A program made the translations under genes and the position numbers. Under the pieces are notes generated by a model that did no database searches, was not told the origin of the DNA, and saw only the letters and a program-made list of their open reading frames with translations. 64,000 bases of DNA. Source: VRUE01 sp963745915. GTDB lineage: Bacteria > Actinomycetota > Thermoleophilia > Solirubrobacterales > 70-9. Within the stretch, counting starts at the first letter, position 1; each line of letters opens with the position of its first letter. Positions 47,519 through 56,258 of this stretch are shown in pieces. Location: NCBI GenBank assembly GCA_963745915.1, contig CAVUZA010000002.1, positions 2,232,001-2,296,000 of the forward strand, in the 5' to 3' direction.

Positions 47519-49140
47519 GCGGCCCGCGGCGCGACTCGAAGTGGTGGGGCTGGGGCGAGCCCGACAACCTGCCGGCGCTCGACCCGCCGGCGCTGGCGAC
47601 CCTGCGCGAGCGGATCGGCGAGCTCGAAGCGGTGCCGCGGGCGGCCGAGCCGGAGGGCTTCGAGCTGCCGCCGGCCGAGCCCCTGCCGGGCGCCCTGGTC
47701 GAGGCGGTCGGCGGGGAGAGCGTCTTCAGCGGGCAGGAGGACCGCCTGCGCCACGCCACCGGCCGCGGCTACGCCGACCTCGCCCGGCTGCGCTCGGGAC
47801 GCCTCGCCGAGGCGCCCGACGCGGTCCTCGTCCCCGCCGACGCCGAGGCGGTGAAACGCGTTCTGGTTCTGTGCGAGACGGAACGCGTTGCAGTGGTCCC
47901 CTTCGGCGGCGGCACCAGCGTCGTCGGCGGGGTCGCGCCGCTGCGCGGCGCCCACGGGCGGGTCGTCAGCCTCGACCTCTGCCGCCTGCGCGCGGTCGAG
48001 GTCGACCGCCGCTCGCTGACCGCGACGCTCGGCGCCGGCCTGCGCGGGCCCGAGGCCGAAGCGGCGCTGGCCGCCCACGGCCTCGTCCTCGGCCACTACC
48101 CGCAGTCCTTCGAGTACGCGACGATCGGCGGCTTCGCCGCGACCCGCTCGGCCGGCCAGGCCTCGAGCGGCTACGGGCGCTTTGACGAGCTGGTCAGCGC
48201 GATCCGCCTGCTCGCCCCGGCCGGCGAGCTGCGCACCCTGGAGACGCCGCACAGCGCCGCCGGCCCGGCGCTGCGCGAGCTCGTCGTCGGCTCGGAGGGG
48301 ACGCTGGGCGTGATCCCCGAGGTCACCGTCCGCGTCCGCCCGGTTCCCGCCGTGCGCCGCTACGAGGCCTGGATCGCCGAGGACTTCGCGGCCGGGGCGG
48401 AGATCGTCCGCGCCCTCGCCCAGGGCCCCGGGCTGCCCGACGTGATCCGCCTCTCCGACGAGGAGGAGACCGAGGTCTCGCTGGCGCTCTCGGGGCCGCG
48501 CGGCGCGGCCGGCCGGGCCTTCGACGCCTACCTCGGCCTGCGCCGCCGGCGCGGCGGCTGCCTGATCGTCGTCGGCCACGAGGGCGAGGCCGAGTCGGTC
48601 GCCCGCCGCCGGGCGCTGGCGGTGCGGGCGCTGCGCGCCGGCGGCGCCGCCTACCTCGGCCAGGCGGCCGGCCGCTCCTGGGAGCACGGTCGCTTCCAGG
48701 GCCCCTACCTGCGCGACACCCTGATGGAGATGGGCGCCCTGGTCGAGACCCTGGAGACCTCCCACACCTGGAGCCGGCTGGGCGAGCTGCACACGGCGGT
48801 CGGCGAGGCGATCCGCGCGGCGCTGGCGGCGGGCGGCACGCCGGGGCTGGTCTTCTCCCACCTCTCGCACGCCTACGCCGACGGCGCCTCGCTCTACTTC
48901 ACCTTCATCGCCCGCGCCCGCCACGGCGAGGAGATCGAGCAGTGGCGCGAGGTCAAGCGGGCGGCATCGGAGGCGATCGTCGCCGCCGGCGCGACGATCA
49001 CCCACCACCACGCGGTCGGCCGCGACCACGCCCCCTACATGGAGGCCGAGGTGGGGGAGACCGGCCTCGAGGCCCTGCGCGCGGTCAAGGAGCGCCTCGA
49101 CCCGGCGGGCATCATGAATCCCGGCAAGCTATTCGGCTGA
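47515..49140 (+). CDS. FAD-binding oxidase (alkyldihydroxyacetone-phosphate synthase-like)
   Basis: A 541-aa VAO/PCMH flavoprotein. N-terminal KWWGWGEPD and RLRHATGRGYADLARLRSG match the AGPS-like branch. FAD-binding core: VVPFGGGTSVVGGV and ATIGGFAATRSAGQASSGYGRFDELV, then GSEGTLGVIPEVTVRVRP. The C-terminal cap ends THHHAVGRDHAPYMEAEVG, with catalytic-type His residues, and DPAGIMNPGKLFG. Substrate could be an ether-lipid precursor or a hydroxy acid; AGPS function is not proven. The 3' end overlaps the convergent gene by 12 bp. Confidence 0.86.
   Translation: MSGPRRDSKWWGWGEPDNLPALDPPALATLRERIGELEAVPRAAEPEGFELPPAEPLPGALVEAVGGESVFSGQEDRLRHATGRGYADLARLRSGRLAEAPDAVLVPADAEAVKRVLVLCETERVAVVPFGGGTSVVGGVAPLRGAHGRVVSLDLCRLRAVEVDRRSLTATLGAGLRGPEAEAALAAHGLVLGHYPQSFEYATIGGFAATRSAGQASSGYGRFDELVSAIRLLAPAGELRTLETPHSAAGPALRELVVGSEGTLGVIPEVTVRVRPVPAVRRYEAWIAEDFAAGAEIVRALAQGPGLPDVIRLSDEEETEVSLALSGPRGAAGRAFDAYLGLRRRRGGCLIVVGHEGEAESVARRRALAVRALRAGGAAYLGQAAGRSWEHGRFQGPYLRDTLMEMGALVETLETSHTWSRLGELHTAVGEAIRAALAAGGTPGLVFSHLSHAYADGASLYFTFIARARHGEEIEQWREVKRAASEAIVAAGATITHHHAVGRDHAPYMEAEVGETGLEALRAVKERLDPAGIMNPGKLFG
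47855..47889. repeat. Short inverted repeat inside the FAD oxidase gene
   Basis: AACGCGTTC (47855-47863) and GAACGCGTT (47881-47889) are perfect arms around 17 nt. The stretch uses codons (GTT, AAA, CGT, GAA) that are rare in the rest of the gene. Protein alignment does not suggest an insertion. Confidence 0.45.
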
Positions 49141-50010
49141 GGAGCGCGACTGGATCGCGGGACCGGTGATCGGGCCGCGGAGAATGCTTTCGCCGACGTA
49201 GCGGGGCACCTTGTTTTCCCGCTTGGCCTTGTTGAAGGCGGCCTTGTAGGTGGCGATCGAGGTCAGCGAGACGTCGACCTGGTTGAAGGCGCCGCTGGCG
49301 ACGTATTCGAGCAGCTGGGCGGGGATCTGGAACTGGGCGGCGATCTTGCCGTCCTCGCCGACCTGGACCGCGCCGACCTGCAGGGCGATCTTCGGCGAGC
49401 TGTAGAGCCAGACGGTGTAGGACTTGCCCTGCGGCGAGGGCTCGAGGCCGGCGGCTTCGACCTGGAGCAGCACCTTCTTCTTGTAGCGGCCGAAGAGGGC
49501 GCGGCCGCTGGCGTCTGGCTGCGCGCCGCTGGGGGCGAGGACGGCCTGGGTCAGGTTGCGTTCTTCGGCGGAGACCTGGGTGCCGTTGCCGCCCGCGGCG
49601 CCGGAGCTCGTCTGCGAGCCGCCGCCGTCGCCGGCGACGATCAGCACGATCGCGAAGGCGATCAGCACCAGCGCCCCGGCGCCGATCCCGACCAGGGCGC
49701 CACGGCTGCCGCTCAGGTCGGGCAGCTTCAGCTGCGGCCGCGGGCGTGGCTGGCGCGGCTTGGCGGGGCGCGGGGGAGGGGTCGGCGCCGGCTCGGGCGG
49801 CGCGGGCTCGGGCGGCGCCGGTGGCGCCGGCTCGACGGGTGCCGGGGCCGGCTCGGCGGCGGCCTCCTCGCCGACCTCGGCCAGGGTCTCGTCGACCCGC
49901 CGGCGCAGCTCCTCGACGCTGATCCCCATCAGCTTCGCCATGTCCTCGTAGCCCTCTTCGCGCTGGGCGAGCAGGCGCAGCATGGCCTTCTGGTCGTCCG
50001 TCAACCCCAC
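49129..50010 (-). CDS. Membrane protein with N-terminal HTH and extracytoplasmic domain, function unknown
   Basis: A 293-aa protein. N-terminal QKAMLRLLAQREEGYEDMAK then LMGISVEELRRRVDETL resembles a sigma-70 region 4 helix-turn-helix. Then comes a Pro/Ala/Glu-rich linker, one membrane helix (residues about 108-130, LVGIGAGALVLIAFAIVLIVAG) and an external domain (SYTVWLYSSPKIALQVGAVQV and so on). The C-terminal domain loosely recalls RskA-type anti-sigma proteins, but the HTH is on the cytosolic side instead of an anti-sigma domain. GAA codons prevail. It is convergent with the FAD oxidase gene. Confidence 0.75.
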   Translation of the reverse strand: MGLTDDQKAMLRLLAQREEGYEDMAKLMGISVEELRRRVDETLAEVGEEAAAEPAPAPVEPAPPAPPEPAPPEPAPTPPPRPAKPRQPRPRPQLKLPDLSGSRGALVGIGAGALVLIAFAIVLIVAGDGGGSQTSSGAAGGNGTQVSAEERNLTQAVLAPSGAQPDASGRALFGRYKKKVLLQVEAAGLEPSPQGKSYTVWLYSSPKIALQVGAVQVGEDGKIAAQFQIPAQLLEYVASGAFNQVDVSLTSIATYKAAFNKAKRENKVPRYVGESILRGPITGPAIQSRSSAE

Positions 50011-50036
50011 CGGGCGAAAGCCTATGCCACCAGCCT

Positions 50037-50070
50037 AAATCCAGGCTTGGCTGAGGTTAAGGCTGGGTTT
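50037..50070. repeat. Imperfect hairpin in a divergent intergenic region
   Basis: AAATCCAGGCTT and AAGGCTGGGTTT pair at 10 of 12 positions around 10 nt, in an AT-richer patch between the divergent HTH-membrane and thioesterase genes. It could be an operator. Confidence 0.4.
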
Positions 50071-50120
50071 GGAGGCGGCGGGCCGGCGAGGCGCGCCGGG
50101 CGGGTAGGGTGCGGCCGCGT

Positions 50121-50531
50121 ATGGCCGACGACGCCCACGAGCTGCGCTCGCACTTCGACGCCCTGCTCGGCACCGAGTGGCTCGACGACGACCCCGACCA
50201 CGCCCGGGTGCGGCTCGAGGTCCGCGACGAGCTGCGCCAGCCGGTCGGCCTGCTGCACGGCGGCGTGCTCTCGACCCTGGTCGAGAGCGTCTGCTCGCGG
50301 GCCACGGCGCTGGCCGTGCTCGGCGACGGGATGGCGACGATGGGCCAGTCGATCAGCGTCAGCTTCATCCGCCCGCTGACCGAGGGCCACGCCGAGGTGA
50401 CCGCCAGGGCGCGCCACCGCGGCCGCACCACCTGGGTCTGGGACGCCGAGGTCCGCGACGCCGAGGACAGGCTCTGCGCCTTGGCGCAGATGACGATCGC
50501 GGTGCGGCCTATCCGCCGAAGCGATTCGTGA
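50121..50531 (+). CDS. PaaI-family hotdog thioesterase
   Basis: A 136-aa hotdog-fold acyl-CoA thioesterase. VGLLHGGVLSTLVESVCSRA is the helix with the usual HGG active-site motif, followed by GQSISVSFIRPLTEG and TTWVWDAEVRDAEDRLCALAQMT. ATG 50121 follows a TAGGGT box by 10 nt. The last 23 bases overlap the nadE 3' end on the other strand. Substrate unknown. Confidence 0.88.
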   Translation: MADDAHELRSHFDALLGTEWLDDDPDHARVRLEVRDELRQPVGLLHGGVLSTLVESVCSRATALAVLGDGMATMGQSISVSFIRPLTEGHAEVTARARHRGRTTWVWDAEVRDAEDRLCALAQMTIAVRPIRRSDS

Positions 50532-52176
50532 TCGGCAGCCGCCTGTCCCGGCCGAAGGCCTTGGGGGTGATGCGGATGCCGGGCGCCGCCTGGCGGCGCT
50601 TGTACTCGGAGCGGTCGACCATGCGCACGACCTCGTCGACCGTCTCGGCCGGCATCCCGGCGGCGATCATCTCCTCGCGACCGCTGTCGCCCTCGACGTA
50701 GGCCTCGAGGATGCGGTCGAGCAGCTCGTAGGGGGGCAGCGAGTCGCTGTCGAGCTGGTCGGGGCGCAGCTCGGCCGAGGGCGCGCGCTCGATCACCGAG
50801 GCCGGCACCAGCTCCTTACCCGCGGTCTCGTTGCGGTGGCGGACCAGCTCGTAGACGAGCGTCTTGGGCACGTCCTTGATCACCGCGAAGCCGCCGGCCA
50901 TGTCGCCGTAGAGGGTCGCGTAGCCGACCGACATCTCGCTCTTGTTGCCGGTGGTGAGGACGAGCCAGCCGTGCTTGTTGGAGAGCGCCATCATCAGGTT
51001 GCCGCGGATCCGGGCCTGGATGTTCTCCGCCGCCAGGTCGGGCTCGGAGGCCCGGGTCGGGTCGCGCGGCAGCGACTCGTCGCCGGCGTCCTCGCCGCCG
51101 GCGAAGGGGCCGGTGAGCAGGCGCTCGTAGGTCGCCATCGGCGCCTCGATCGGGATCTCGAGCAGCTCGGCGCCGAGCCCGGCGGCGATATTCCGCGCGT
51201 CGGACTGTGTTTCAGGGCTCGAATGGGGCGAGGGCATGACCACGCAGCTGACCCGCTCGGGGCCGAGGGCGTCGACGGCGACGAGGGCGACCAGGGCCGA
51301 GTCGATGCCGCCGGAGAGGGCGAGGCCGACGTGGCGGAAGCCGTTCTTCAGCACGTAGTCGCGCAGGCCGAGGACCAGCGCGGCGTAGACCTCGTCGAGG
51401 TCGGCGAGCGGCTCGGCGAGGCGGCCGCCGCCGGTGGCGGGGAGGTCGCAGAGCAGCAGCTCCTCCTCGAACTGGGCGGCGCGGGCGACGACCTCGCCGC
51501 CGGCGTCGACGACGAAGCTCTGGCCGTCGAAGACCAGCTCGTCCTGGCCGCCGACCAGGTTGCAGAAGGCGAAGGCGGTGCCGTAGGCGCGCGCCCGCTC
51601 GGCGAGCATCGCCTCGCGCTCGCGGCCCTTGCCGCGGTGGTAGGGCGAGCCCGAGGGGTTGGCGATCAGGGTCGCGCCGGCCGCCGCCTCGCTCTCGGCC
51701 GGCGGCCCCGGCACCCAGACGTCCTCGCAGACGGTGAGGCCGACCAGCTCGCCGCCGAGGGCGACCGTGAGCGGCTCGCCGCCGGGGACGAAGTAGCGCT
51801 GCTCGTCGAAGACCGCGTAGTTGGGCAGGCGGCTCTTGCGGTAGACGGCGCGCAGCTCGCCGTCGGCGAGCAGGGCCAGCGAGTTGTGGGCGTGGCGGCC
51901 GCTGCCGTCGTCCGCGGCGAGCGGCTCGGCGTAGCCGACCAGGGCGGCGATCCCCTCGACCCCCGACGCCAGCTGCTCGACCGCGCGCTGGTTGGCGGCG
52001 ACGAAGTGGGGCTTGAGGTAGAGGTCCTCGGCCGGGTAGCCGGGCAGGCAGAGCTCGGGGAAGATCGCCAGCTCGGCGCCGGCCTCGCGGGCGCGGCCGA
52101 TCCAGGCGGCGATCTTGGCGGCGTTGCCGTCGACGTCGCCGACCGTGGGGTCGATCTGACAGAGCGCTACGCGCAA
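50509..52176 (-). CDS. nadE: Glutamine-dependent NAD+ synthetase
   Basis: A 555-aa two-domain enzyme. The N-terminal nitrilase-type glutaminase has its Glu-Lys-Cys triad in IFPELCLPGYP, VYRKSRLPNY and LTVCEDVW. The C-terminal ATP-pyrophosphatase domain has LALSGGIDSALVA, TTGNKSEMSVGYATLYGDMAGG and DRSEYKRRQAAPGIRITPKAFGRDRRLPITN. The start is TTG 52176 (protein begins MRVALCQIDP), supported by a GAGGA ribosome site; no better start lies near. A GATACT box and a long palindrome precede it. Confidence 0.95.
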   Translation of the reverse strand: MRVALCQIDPTVGDVDGNAAKIAAWIGRAREAGAELAIFPELCLPGYPAEDLYLKPHFVAANQRAVEQLASGVEGIAALVGYAEPLAADDGSGRHAHNSLALLADGELRAVYRKSRLPNYAVFDEQRYFVPGGEPLTVALGGELVGLTVCEDVWVPGPPAESEAAAGATLIANPSGSPYHRGKGREREAMLAERARAYGTAFAFCNLVGGQDELVFDGQSFVVDAGGEVVARAAQFEEELLLCDLPATGGGRLAEPLADLDEVYAALVLGLRDYVLKNGFRHVGLALSGGIDSALVALVAVDALGPERVSCVVMPSPHSSPETQSDARNIAAGLGAELLEIPIEAPMATYERLLTGPFAGGEDAGDESLPRDPTRASEPDLAAENIQARIRGNLMMALSNKHGWLVLTTGNKSEMSVGYATLYGDMAGGFAVIKDVPKTLVYELVRHRNETAGKELVPASVIERAPSAELRPDQLDSDSLPPYELLDRILEAYVEGDSGREEMIAAGMPAETVDEVVRMVDRSEYKRRQAAPGIRITPKAFGRDRRLPITNRFGG

Positions 52177-52215
52177 GGCTTCCTCGGGCGGGGCACGGGC
52201 GAAGTATCGCGTCCC

Positions 52216-52270
52216 CCGGCCGCGTTCGCACTTTGTCGGCCTCTGCCCGACAAAAGGCGAACGCGCTCGG
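52216..52270. repeat. Palindrome in the nadE/metallopeptidase divergent region
   Basis: CGCGTTCGCACTTTGTCGG (52221-52239) pairs with CCGACAAAAGGCGAACGCG (52247-52265) with one difference, around CCTCTGC. The CTCTG centre recurs in both family 1 palindromes and in 31101-31153. With CCG/CGG ends the element is 55 bp. It overlaps the probable -35 region of nadE. Confidence 0.75.
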
Positions 52271-52292
52271 CGCCGGGCGCCTGGGCGCGCTG

Positions 52293-52298
52293 TAGATT
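52293..52298 (+). promoter_or_regulatory. Probable -10 box of the metallopeptidase gene
   Basis: TAGATT ends 7 nt before the ATG at 52306, implying a leaderless transcript. Confidence 0.45.
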
Positions 52299-52305
52299 GC
52301 GGTCG

Positions 52306-53679
52306 ATGCGGGCGAGGCGGCGAGTGGTCGGGGCTTCGCTCGCGGCGGCGGCGGCGCTGCTCGCCCTGAGCCCGGCCTCGGCCCTCGCCGGCGACCAGTG
52401 GGTCTTCCGCGCCCCGGCGGCGCGGCCCACCGACCACCTCAACCACAACCGCAGCGCCTACACCGTGCCCGAGGCGCCGCGCTCGCCGGCCTGCACCCGC
52501 CACTTCTGCGTCCACTGGGTGGCCGAGGGGGTCGACGCGCCCAGCCTGCTCGACGGCGACGGCGACGGCGTCCCCGACTACGTCGAGCGGGTCCAGGCGG
52601 TGGCCGAGCGCGTCTACTCGGTCGAGAACGGCAAGCTCGGCTGGCGCGACCCGAAGTCCGACGGGCGCCGCGGCGGCGGCCGCGGCAAGACCGACGTCTA
52701 CCTCGACCAGATCGGCGGCGCCCTCTTCGGCTACGCGGCGCCCGACCGCGACCAGGCCGGCAAGGGCAACCGCCTGCCGCGCCGCCTGCACGGCTACCTG
52801 GTGCTCGACAACGACTACGACCCGCGCGAGTTCCCGGGGACCAGGTCCCAGGACGACCTCGAGGTCACCTTCGCCCACGAGTACAACCACATCCTCCAGT
52901 TCGGCTACGACGCCTACCAGGACGCCTGGTTCGCCGAGTCGACCGCGGTCTGGATGGAGGACCAGGTCTACGACCGGATCGACGACTACCGGCGCTACGT
53001 GCGGCGCTGGGTGAAGCGCTACGAGACGCCGCTGACCGCCAACTCGATCAAGGAGTACGGCAGCGCGGTCTGGCCCAAGTGGCTGGCCCACCGCTACGGG
53101 CGCGAGATCGTGCGCCAGGCCTGGTCACGCTCGATCCACACCCGGCCCGGCGGCTTCTCGGTCGCCGCCTACGACTCGGCGATCCGAGCCGCCGGCGGCT
53201 CGGACTTCGCCCGCGACCTGGTCCGCTTCGCCCGCGACCTGCCCGAGTGGCGCACCGGCCGGGTCTTCGCCGAAGGCCGCGCCTACCCCAACGTCTCGCG
53301 CCAGGGCAGCCTGCCCGCCGACGGCCGGCCGCTGCTGCGCCGCCTCAACCACACCACCTGGCAGCTGCTGCGCGTGCACGCGCGCGGGGCGCGGGCGGTT
53401 GTCGTGCGGGCGCGGGCGCCGCGCGGGATCGCCGCTGGCCTGGCCCTCGTCGGCCGCCTCGGCGGCGAGCGCCGCGGCCGCTACGTCTCGCGCCTCGACT
53501 TCGCCCGCCACGGCGGGCGGATGTCGGTGCGGCTGGCGCGTCCCGGCCGCTTCCAGCGCCTCACCGCGGTCGTCGTCAACGCCGACACGGCGGCGGCCGG
53601 GTTCAGCGCCCGGCGCCTGGACTGGTCCTACTTGACCGACAGCGCGCCGTTCCGGGTCTCGGCCCGGTCGCTGCGCTGA
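52306..53679 (+). CDS. Secreted zinc metallopeptidase-like protein
   Basis: A 457-aa exported protein. Signal peptide: MRARRRVVGASLAAAAALLA then LSPASALAG. A Ca-binding-like repeat (DGDGDGVPDYVERV) follows. The zinc site HExxH is in EVTFAHEYNHILQFGYD, with WFAESTAVWMEDQVYD as the likely downstream Glu ligand. The layout resembles the MXAN_6640 family of putative secreted proteases. The C-terminal third is an Arg-rich beta domain. The 3' end overlaps the convergent acyltransferase gene by 52 bp. Protease activity is inferred. Confidence 0.8.
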   Translation: MRARRRVVGASLAAAAALLALSPASALAGDQWVFRAPAARPTDHLNHNRSAYTVPEAPRSPACTRHFCVHWVAEGVDAPSLLDGDGDGVPDYVERVQAVAERVYSVENGKLGWRDPKSDGRRGGGRGKTDVYLDQIGGALFGYAAPDRDQAGKGNRLPRRLHGYLVLDNDYDPREFPGTRSQDDLEVTFAHEYNHILQFGYDAYQDAWFAESTAVWMEDQVYDRIDDYRRYVRRWVKRYETPLTANSIKEYGSAVWPKWLAHRYGREIVRQAWSRSIHTRPGGFSVAAYDSAIRAAGGSDFARDLVRFARDLPEWRTGRVFAEGRAYPNVSRQGSLPADGRPLLRRLNHTTWQLLRVHARGARAVVVRARAPRGIAAGLALVGRLGGERRGRYVSRLDFARHGGRMSVRLARPGRFQRLTAVVVNADTAAAGFSARRLDWSYLTDSAPFRVSARSLR

Positions 53680-55061
53680 GCCGGCTCGAGGCCCGGGGTG
53701 GCGGCGGCGATCTCGCCGACCGCGGCCTCGAGGTCGAGGCCGAAGCTGTCGAGGTCGGCCATCGCGTCGTAGTCGCCGATCAGGCCGAAGTCGACCTGGC
53801 CGTCGTAGGACATGATCCCGACGCAGAGCGCCTGGCGGCGGGCGAGCGGCACCATCGGGAAGATCGCCTCCATGCGGCGGCCGAGGACGTAGAGCGGGAA
53901 CTGCGGCCCGGGCACGTTGGTGACGACCAGGTTGAAGAAGCGCTGGGCGGGCTGCAGGCGGGCGGCCTGCGAGGCGATCGTGGTCGGCGCGAAGTCGACG
54001 ATGCGGGTGAGGATCTCGGCGCCGACCGCCTGGCCGGAGCCCTTCAGGTCGCCCATCGTCTCGGTGATCAGGTGCAGGCGGCGGACCGGCTCCTCGCACC
54101 AGACCGGCAGCGGCGCCATCATCGCCGAGATCCGGTTGCCGAGCGCGCCGCGCTCCTCCTCGTGGCGGACGCTGACCGGGACCATCGCCCGCAGCTCGAG
54201 GTCTTCGGTGTCGTGGCCGCGGGCGCGCAGGTAGTTGCCCAGCGCCCCGGTGACGACCGAGAGCACGACGTCGTTGACGGTGCCGCCGTGGGCGTTCTTG
54301 ATCGCCTTCAGCTCGCCGAGGTCGGCGCGGACGAAGGCGACCCGGCGGTGGGGGCCGATTTCGACGTTGAAGGGCGTGTGCGGGGCGGCCATCCCGGCGC
54401 CGACCATCTTGCTCGTGTCGCCGAGGCCGCGCAGGACCTGGCGCGGGCCGCGCAGCGCGGCGCGCACGCCGCGGGCGATCTCGCGCGGGCTGGTGGCGCG
54501 CTCGCGCAGCGCGTCGCCGAGCAGCTTAAGGTCGGTCGGCTCGGGGCGGGGCGCCCACTTGGGCGGCAGCGCGGGCGGGTTCTCGGGCTCGGGCTCGAGG
54601 TCGAAGAGGACGGTCGTGATGTCGACGCCGGAGACCCCGTCGACCAGGGCGTGGTGGCTCTTGCCGACGATCGCGAAGCGGTCGCCCTCGAGGCCCTCGA
54701 CCAGCCACAGCTCCCAGAGCGGCTTGGAGCGGTCGAGCTGCTGGGAGAAGATCCGCGCCGCCAGGTTGCGCAGCTGCTCCTCGGAGCCCGGCGCCGGCAG
54801 CGCGGTCTGCCGCACGTGGTAGTCGAGGTTGAGGTAGGGGTCGTCGATCCAGACCGGCCGGCCCTGGCCGAAGGGGACGAAGCGCAGCTTCTGGCGGAAG
54901 CGCGGCACCAGGTGCAGGCGCGAGGAGATGTGGTCGCGGAAGTCCTCGATCTTCGGCGGCGGGCCCTCGAAGATGCTGGTCGAGGCGACGTGCATGTGGG
55001 CGCCGGCGCGCTCCATGTGCAGGAAGGAGGAGTCGAGTCCGGTCAGCCTGTCAGCGCTCAC
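53628..55061 (-). CDS. Wax ester synthase/diacylglycerol acyltransferase (WS/DGAT)
   Basis: A 477-aa bifunctional-type O-acyltransferase making storage triacylglycerol or wax esters. The catalytic HHxxxDG is KSHHALVDGVSG. The start RLTGLDSSFLHMERAGAHMH and the later NAHGGTVNDVVLSVVTGAL, MVPVSVR and VTNVPGPQFPLYVLG segments are family hallmarks. GTG 55061 chosen because it begins the conserved N-terminus. Such genes are common in actinobacteria. Confidence 0.92.
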   Translation of the reverse strand: MSADRLTGLDSSFLHMERAGAHMHVASTSIFEGPPPKIEDFRDHISSRLHLVPRFRQKLRFVPFGQGRPVWIDDPYLNLDYHVRQTALPAPGSEEQLRNLAARIFSQQLDRSKPLWELWLVEGLEGDRFAIVGKSHHALVDGVSGVDITTVLFDLEPEPENPPALPPKWAPRPEPTDLKLLGDALRERATSPREIARGVRAALRGPRQVLRGLGDTSKMVGAGMAAPHTPFNVEIGPHRRVAFVRADLGELKAIKNAHGGTVNDVVLSVVTGALGNYLRARGHDTEDLELRAMVPVSVRHEEERGALGNRISAMMAPLPVWCEEPVRRLHLITETMGDLKGSGQAVGAEILTRIVDFAPTTIASQAARLQPAQRFFNLVVTNVPGPQFPLYVLGRRMEAIFPMVPLARRQALCVGIMSYDGQVDFGLIGDYDAMADLDSFGLDLEAAVGEIAAATPGLEPAQRSDRAETRNGALSVK

Positions 55062-55114
55062 AGCGGAAATCTTCGCACACCGCCGCAGTGCTCCTGCGAA
55101 TCGGGCGCGAACGC

Positions 55115-56206
55115 TCAGGCGGCCTGGCCGAGCCGCAGCTGGCCCGGCGCCGCGTCCGCCTCGGCCGCCCGCTCCTCGCCGCCGGCGTCGAAGCCGGCGA
55201 CCCGCACGCCGAGCAGGCGCAGCGGCCGCTGCGGGTCGTAGGCGCGCAGCAGGTCGAGGGCGATCGGGGCGACGACCGCGGGGTCGGCGGTCGGCTGCTC
55301 GAGCGTGTGCGAGCGGCTGGCGTCGGTCCAGTCGTCGAGCCGGACCTTGATCCCGATCGTGCGCCCGGCGAGGTCGCGCTTGGCGAGGCGGCGGCAGAGC
55401 TCGGCGGCGAGCTCGGCCAGGTGGGACTCGATCCGCGCCCGGTCGGAGACGTCCTGGTCGAAGGTGGTCTCCACCGACTGCGACTTGATCTCGCGCGAGA
55501 CGGTGACCGGCGTCTCGTCTTCGAGCCGGCCGCGGCGGTGCAGCCAGCGCCCCTGGCGGGGGCCGAAGCGGCGCTCCAGCTCGGCCGGGTCGCGGACGGC
55601 GAGGTCGGCCAGGGTGCGGACGCCGATCGCCTCGAGCCGGGCGACCGTCTTCGGGCCGATGCCGGGGACCAGGCCGGGGGACTCGGCGGCGAAGCGCTGC
55701 AGGGCCTCGGCCCGGGAGAGGACGACGAGGCCGGCGGGCTTGCCCAGCTCGCTGACGATCTTGGCCAGCATGCGGCTCTCGGAGATGCCGACCGAGCAGG
55801 TCAGCCCGGTCCCGTCGCGGATCTCGGCGGCGATCCGCCGCATCGCCGCCTTCGGCGAGAAGATCCCGGTCAGGTCGACGTAGGCCTCGTCGAGCCCGAC
55901 CACCTCGACCGTCTCCGCGTTGCGCCGCAGGACCGCCATCACCTCGCCCGAGGCCTGCCGGTAGGCGCCGAAGTCCGGCTGCAGGTACACCGCGCCCGGC
56001 AGCCGCCGCCGCGCCACCGCCGCCGGCATCGCCGAGTGGATCCCGGCCAGCCGCCGCGCCTCGTAGCTCGCCGTCGTCACCACCGCCCGCGGCCCCGACC
56101 CGCAGACCACCACCGGCTTGCCCCGCAGCTCCGGCCGCCGCCGCAGCTCGACCGAGGCGTAGAAGGCGTCCATGTCGAGGTGGGCGATCGTTCGCGGCCA
56201 GGCCAC
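55115..56206 (-). CDS. dinB: DNA polymerase IV
   Basis: A 363-aa Y-family translesion polymerase. Catalytic acids: IAHLDMDAFYASVE and VVGLDEAYVDLTG. The RRL/AGIHSAMP finger, the LVPGIGPKTVARLEAIGVRTL helix-hairpin-helix and the little-finger domain are present. GTG 56206 gives MAWPRTIAHLDMD; an ATG at 56245 would add 13 residues but crowds the divergent gene. The C-terminus (GQLRLGQA) may be a degenerate beta-clamp motif. Confidence 0.94.
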   Translation of the reverse strand: MAWPRTIAHLDMDAFYASVELRRRPELRGKPVVVCGSGPRAVVTTASYEARRLAGIHSAMPAAVARRRLPGAVYLQPDFGAYRQASGEVMAVLRRNAETVEVVGLDEAYVDLTGIFSPKAAMRRIAAEIRDGTGLTCSVGISESRMLAKIVSELGKPAGLVVLSRAEALQRFAAESPGLVPGIGPKTVARLEAIGVRTLADLAVRDPAELERRFGPRQGRWLHRRGRLEDETPVTVSREIKSQSVETTFDQDVSDRARIESHLAELAAELCRRLAKRDLAGRTIGIKVRLDDWTDASRSHTLEQPTADPAVVAPIALDLLRAYDPQRPLRLLGVRVAGFDAGGEERAAEADAAPGQLRLGQAA

Positions 56207-56245
56207 ATGGCGATGGTAGGGGCGGCGGGCGATGGATCGCCGCAC

Positions 56246-56251
56246 TAGAGT
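56246..56251 (+). promoter_or_regulatory. Probable -10 box of the SRPBCC gene
   Basis: TAGAGT ends 7 nt before ATG 56259. Confidence 0.4.
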
Positions 56252-56258
56252 GGGCTCG

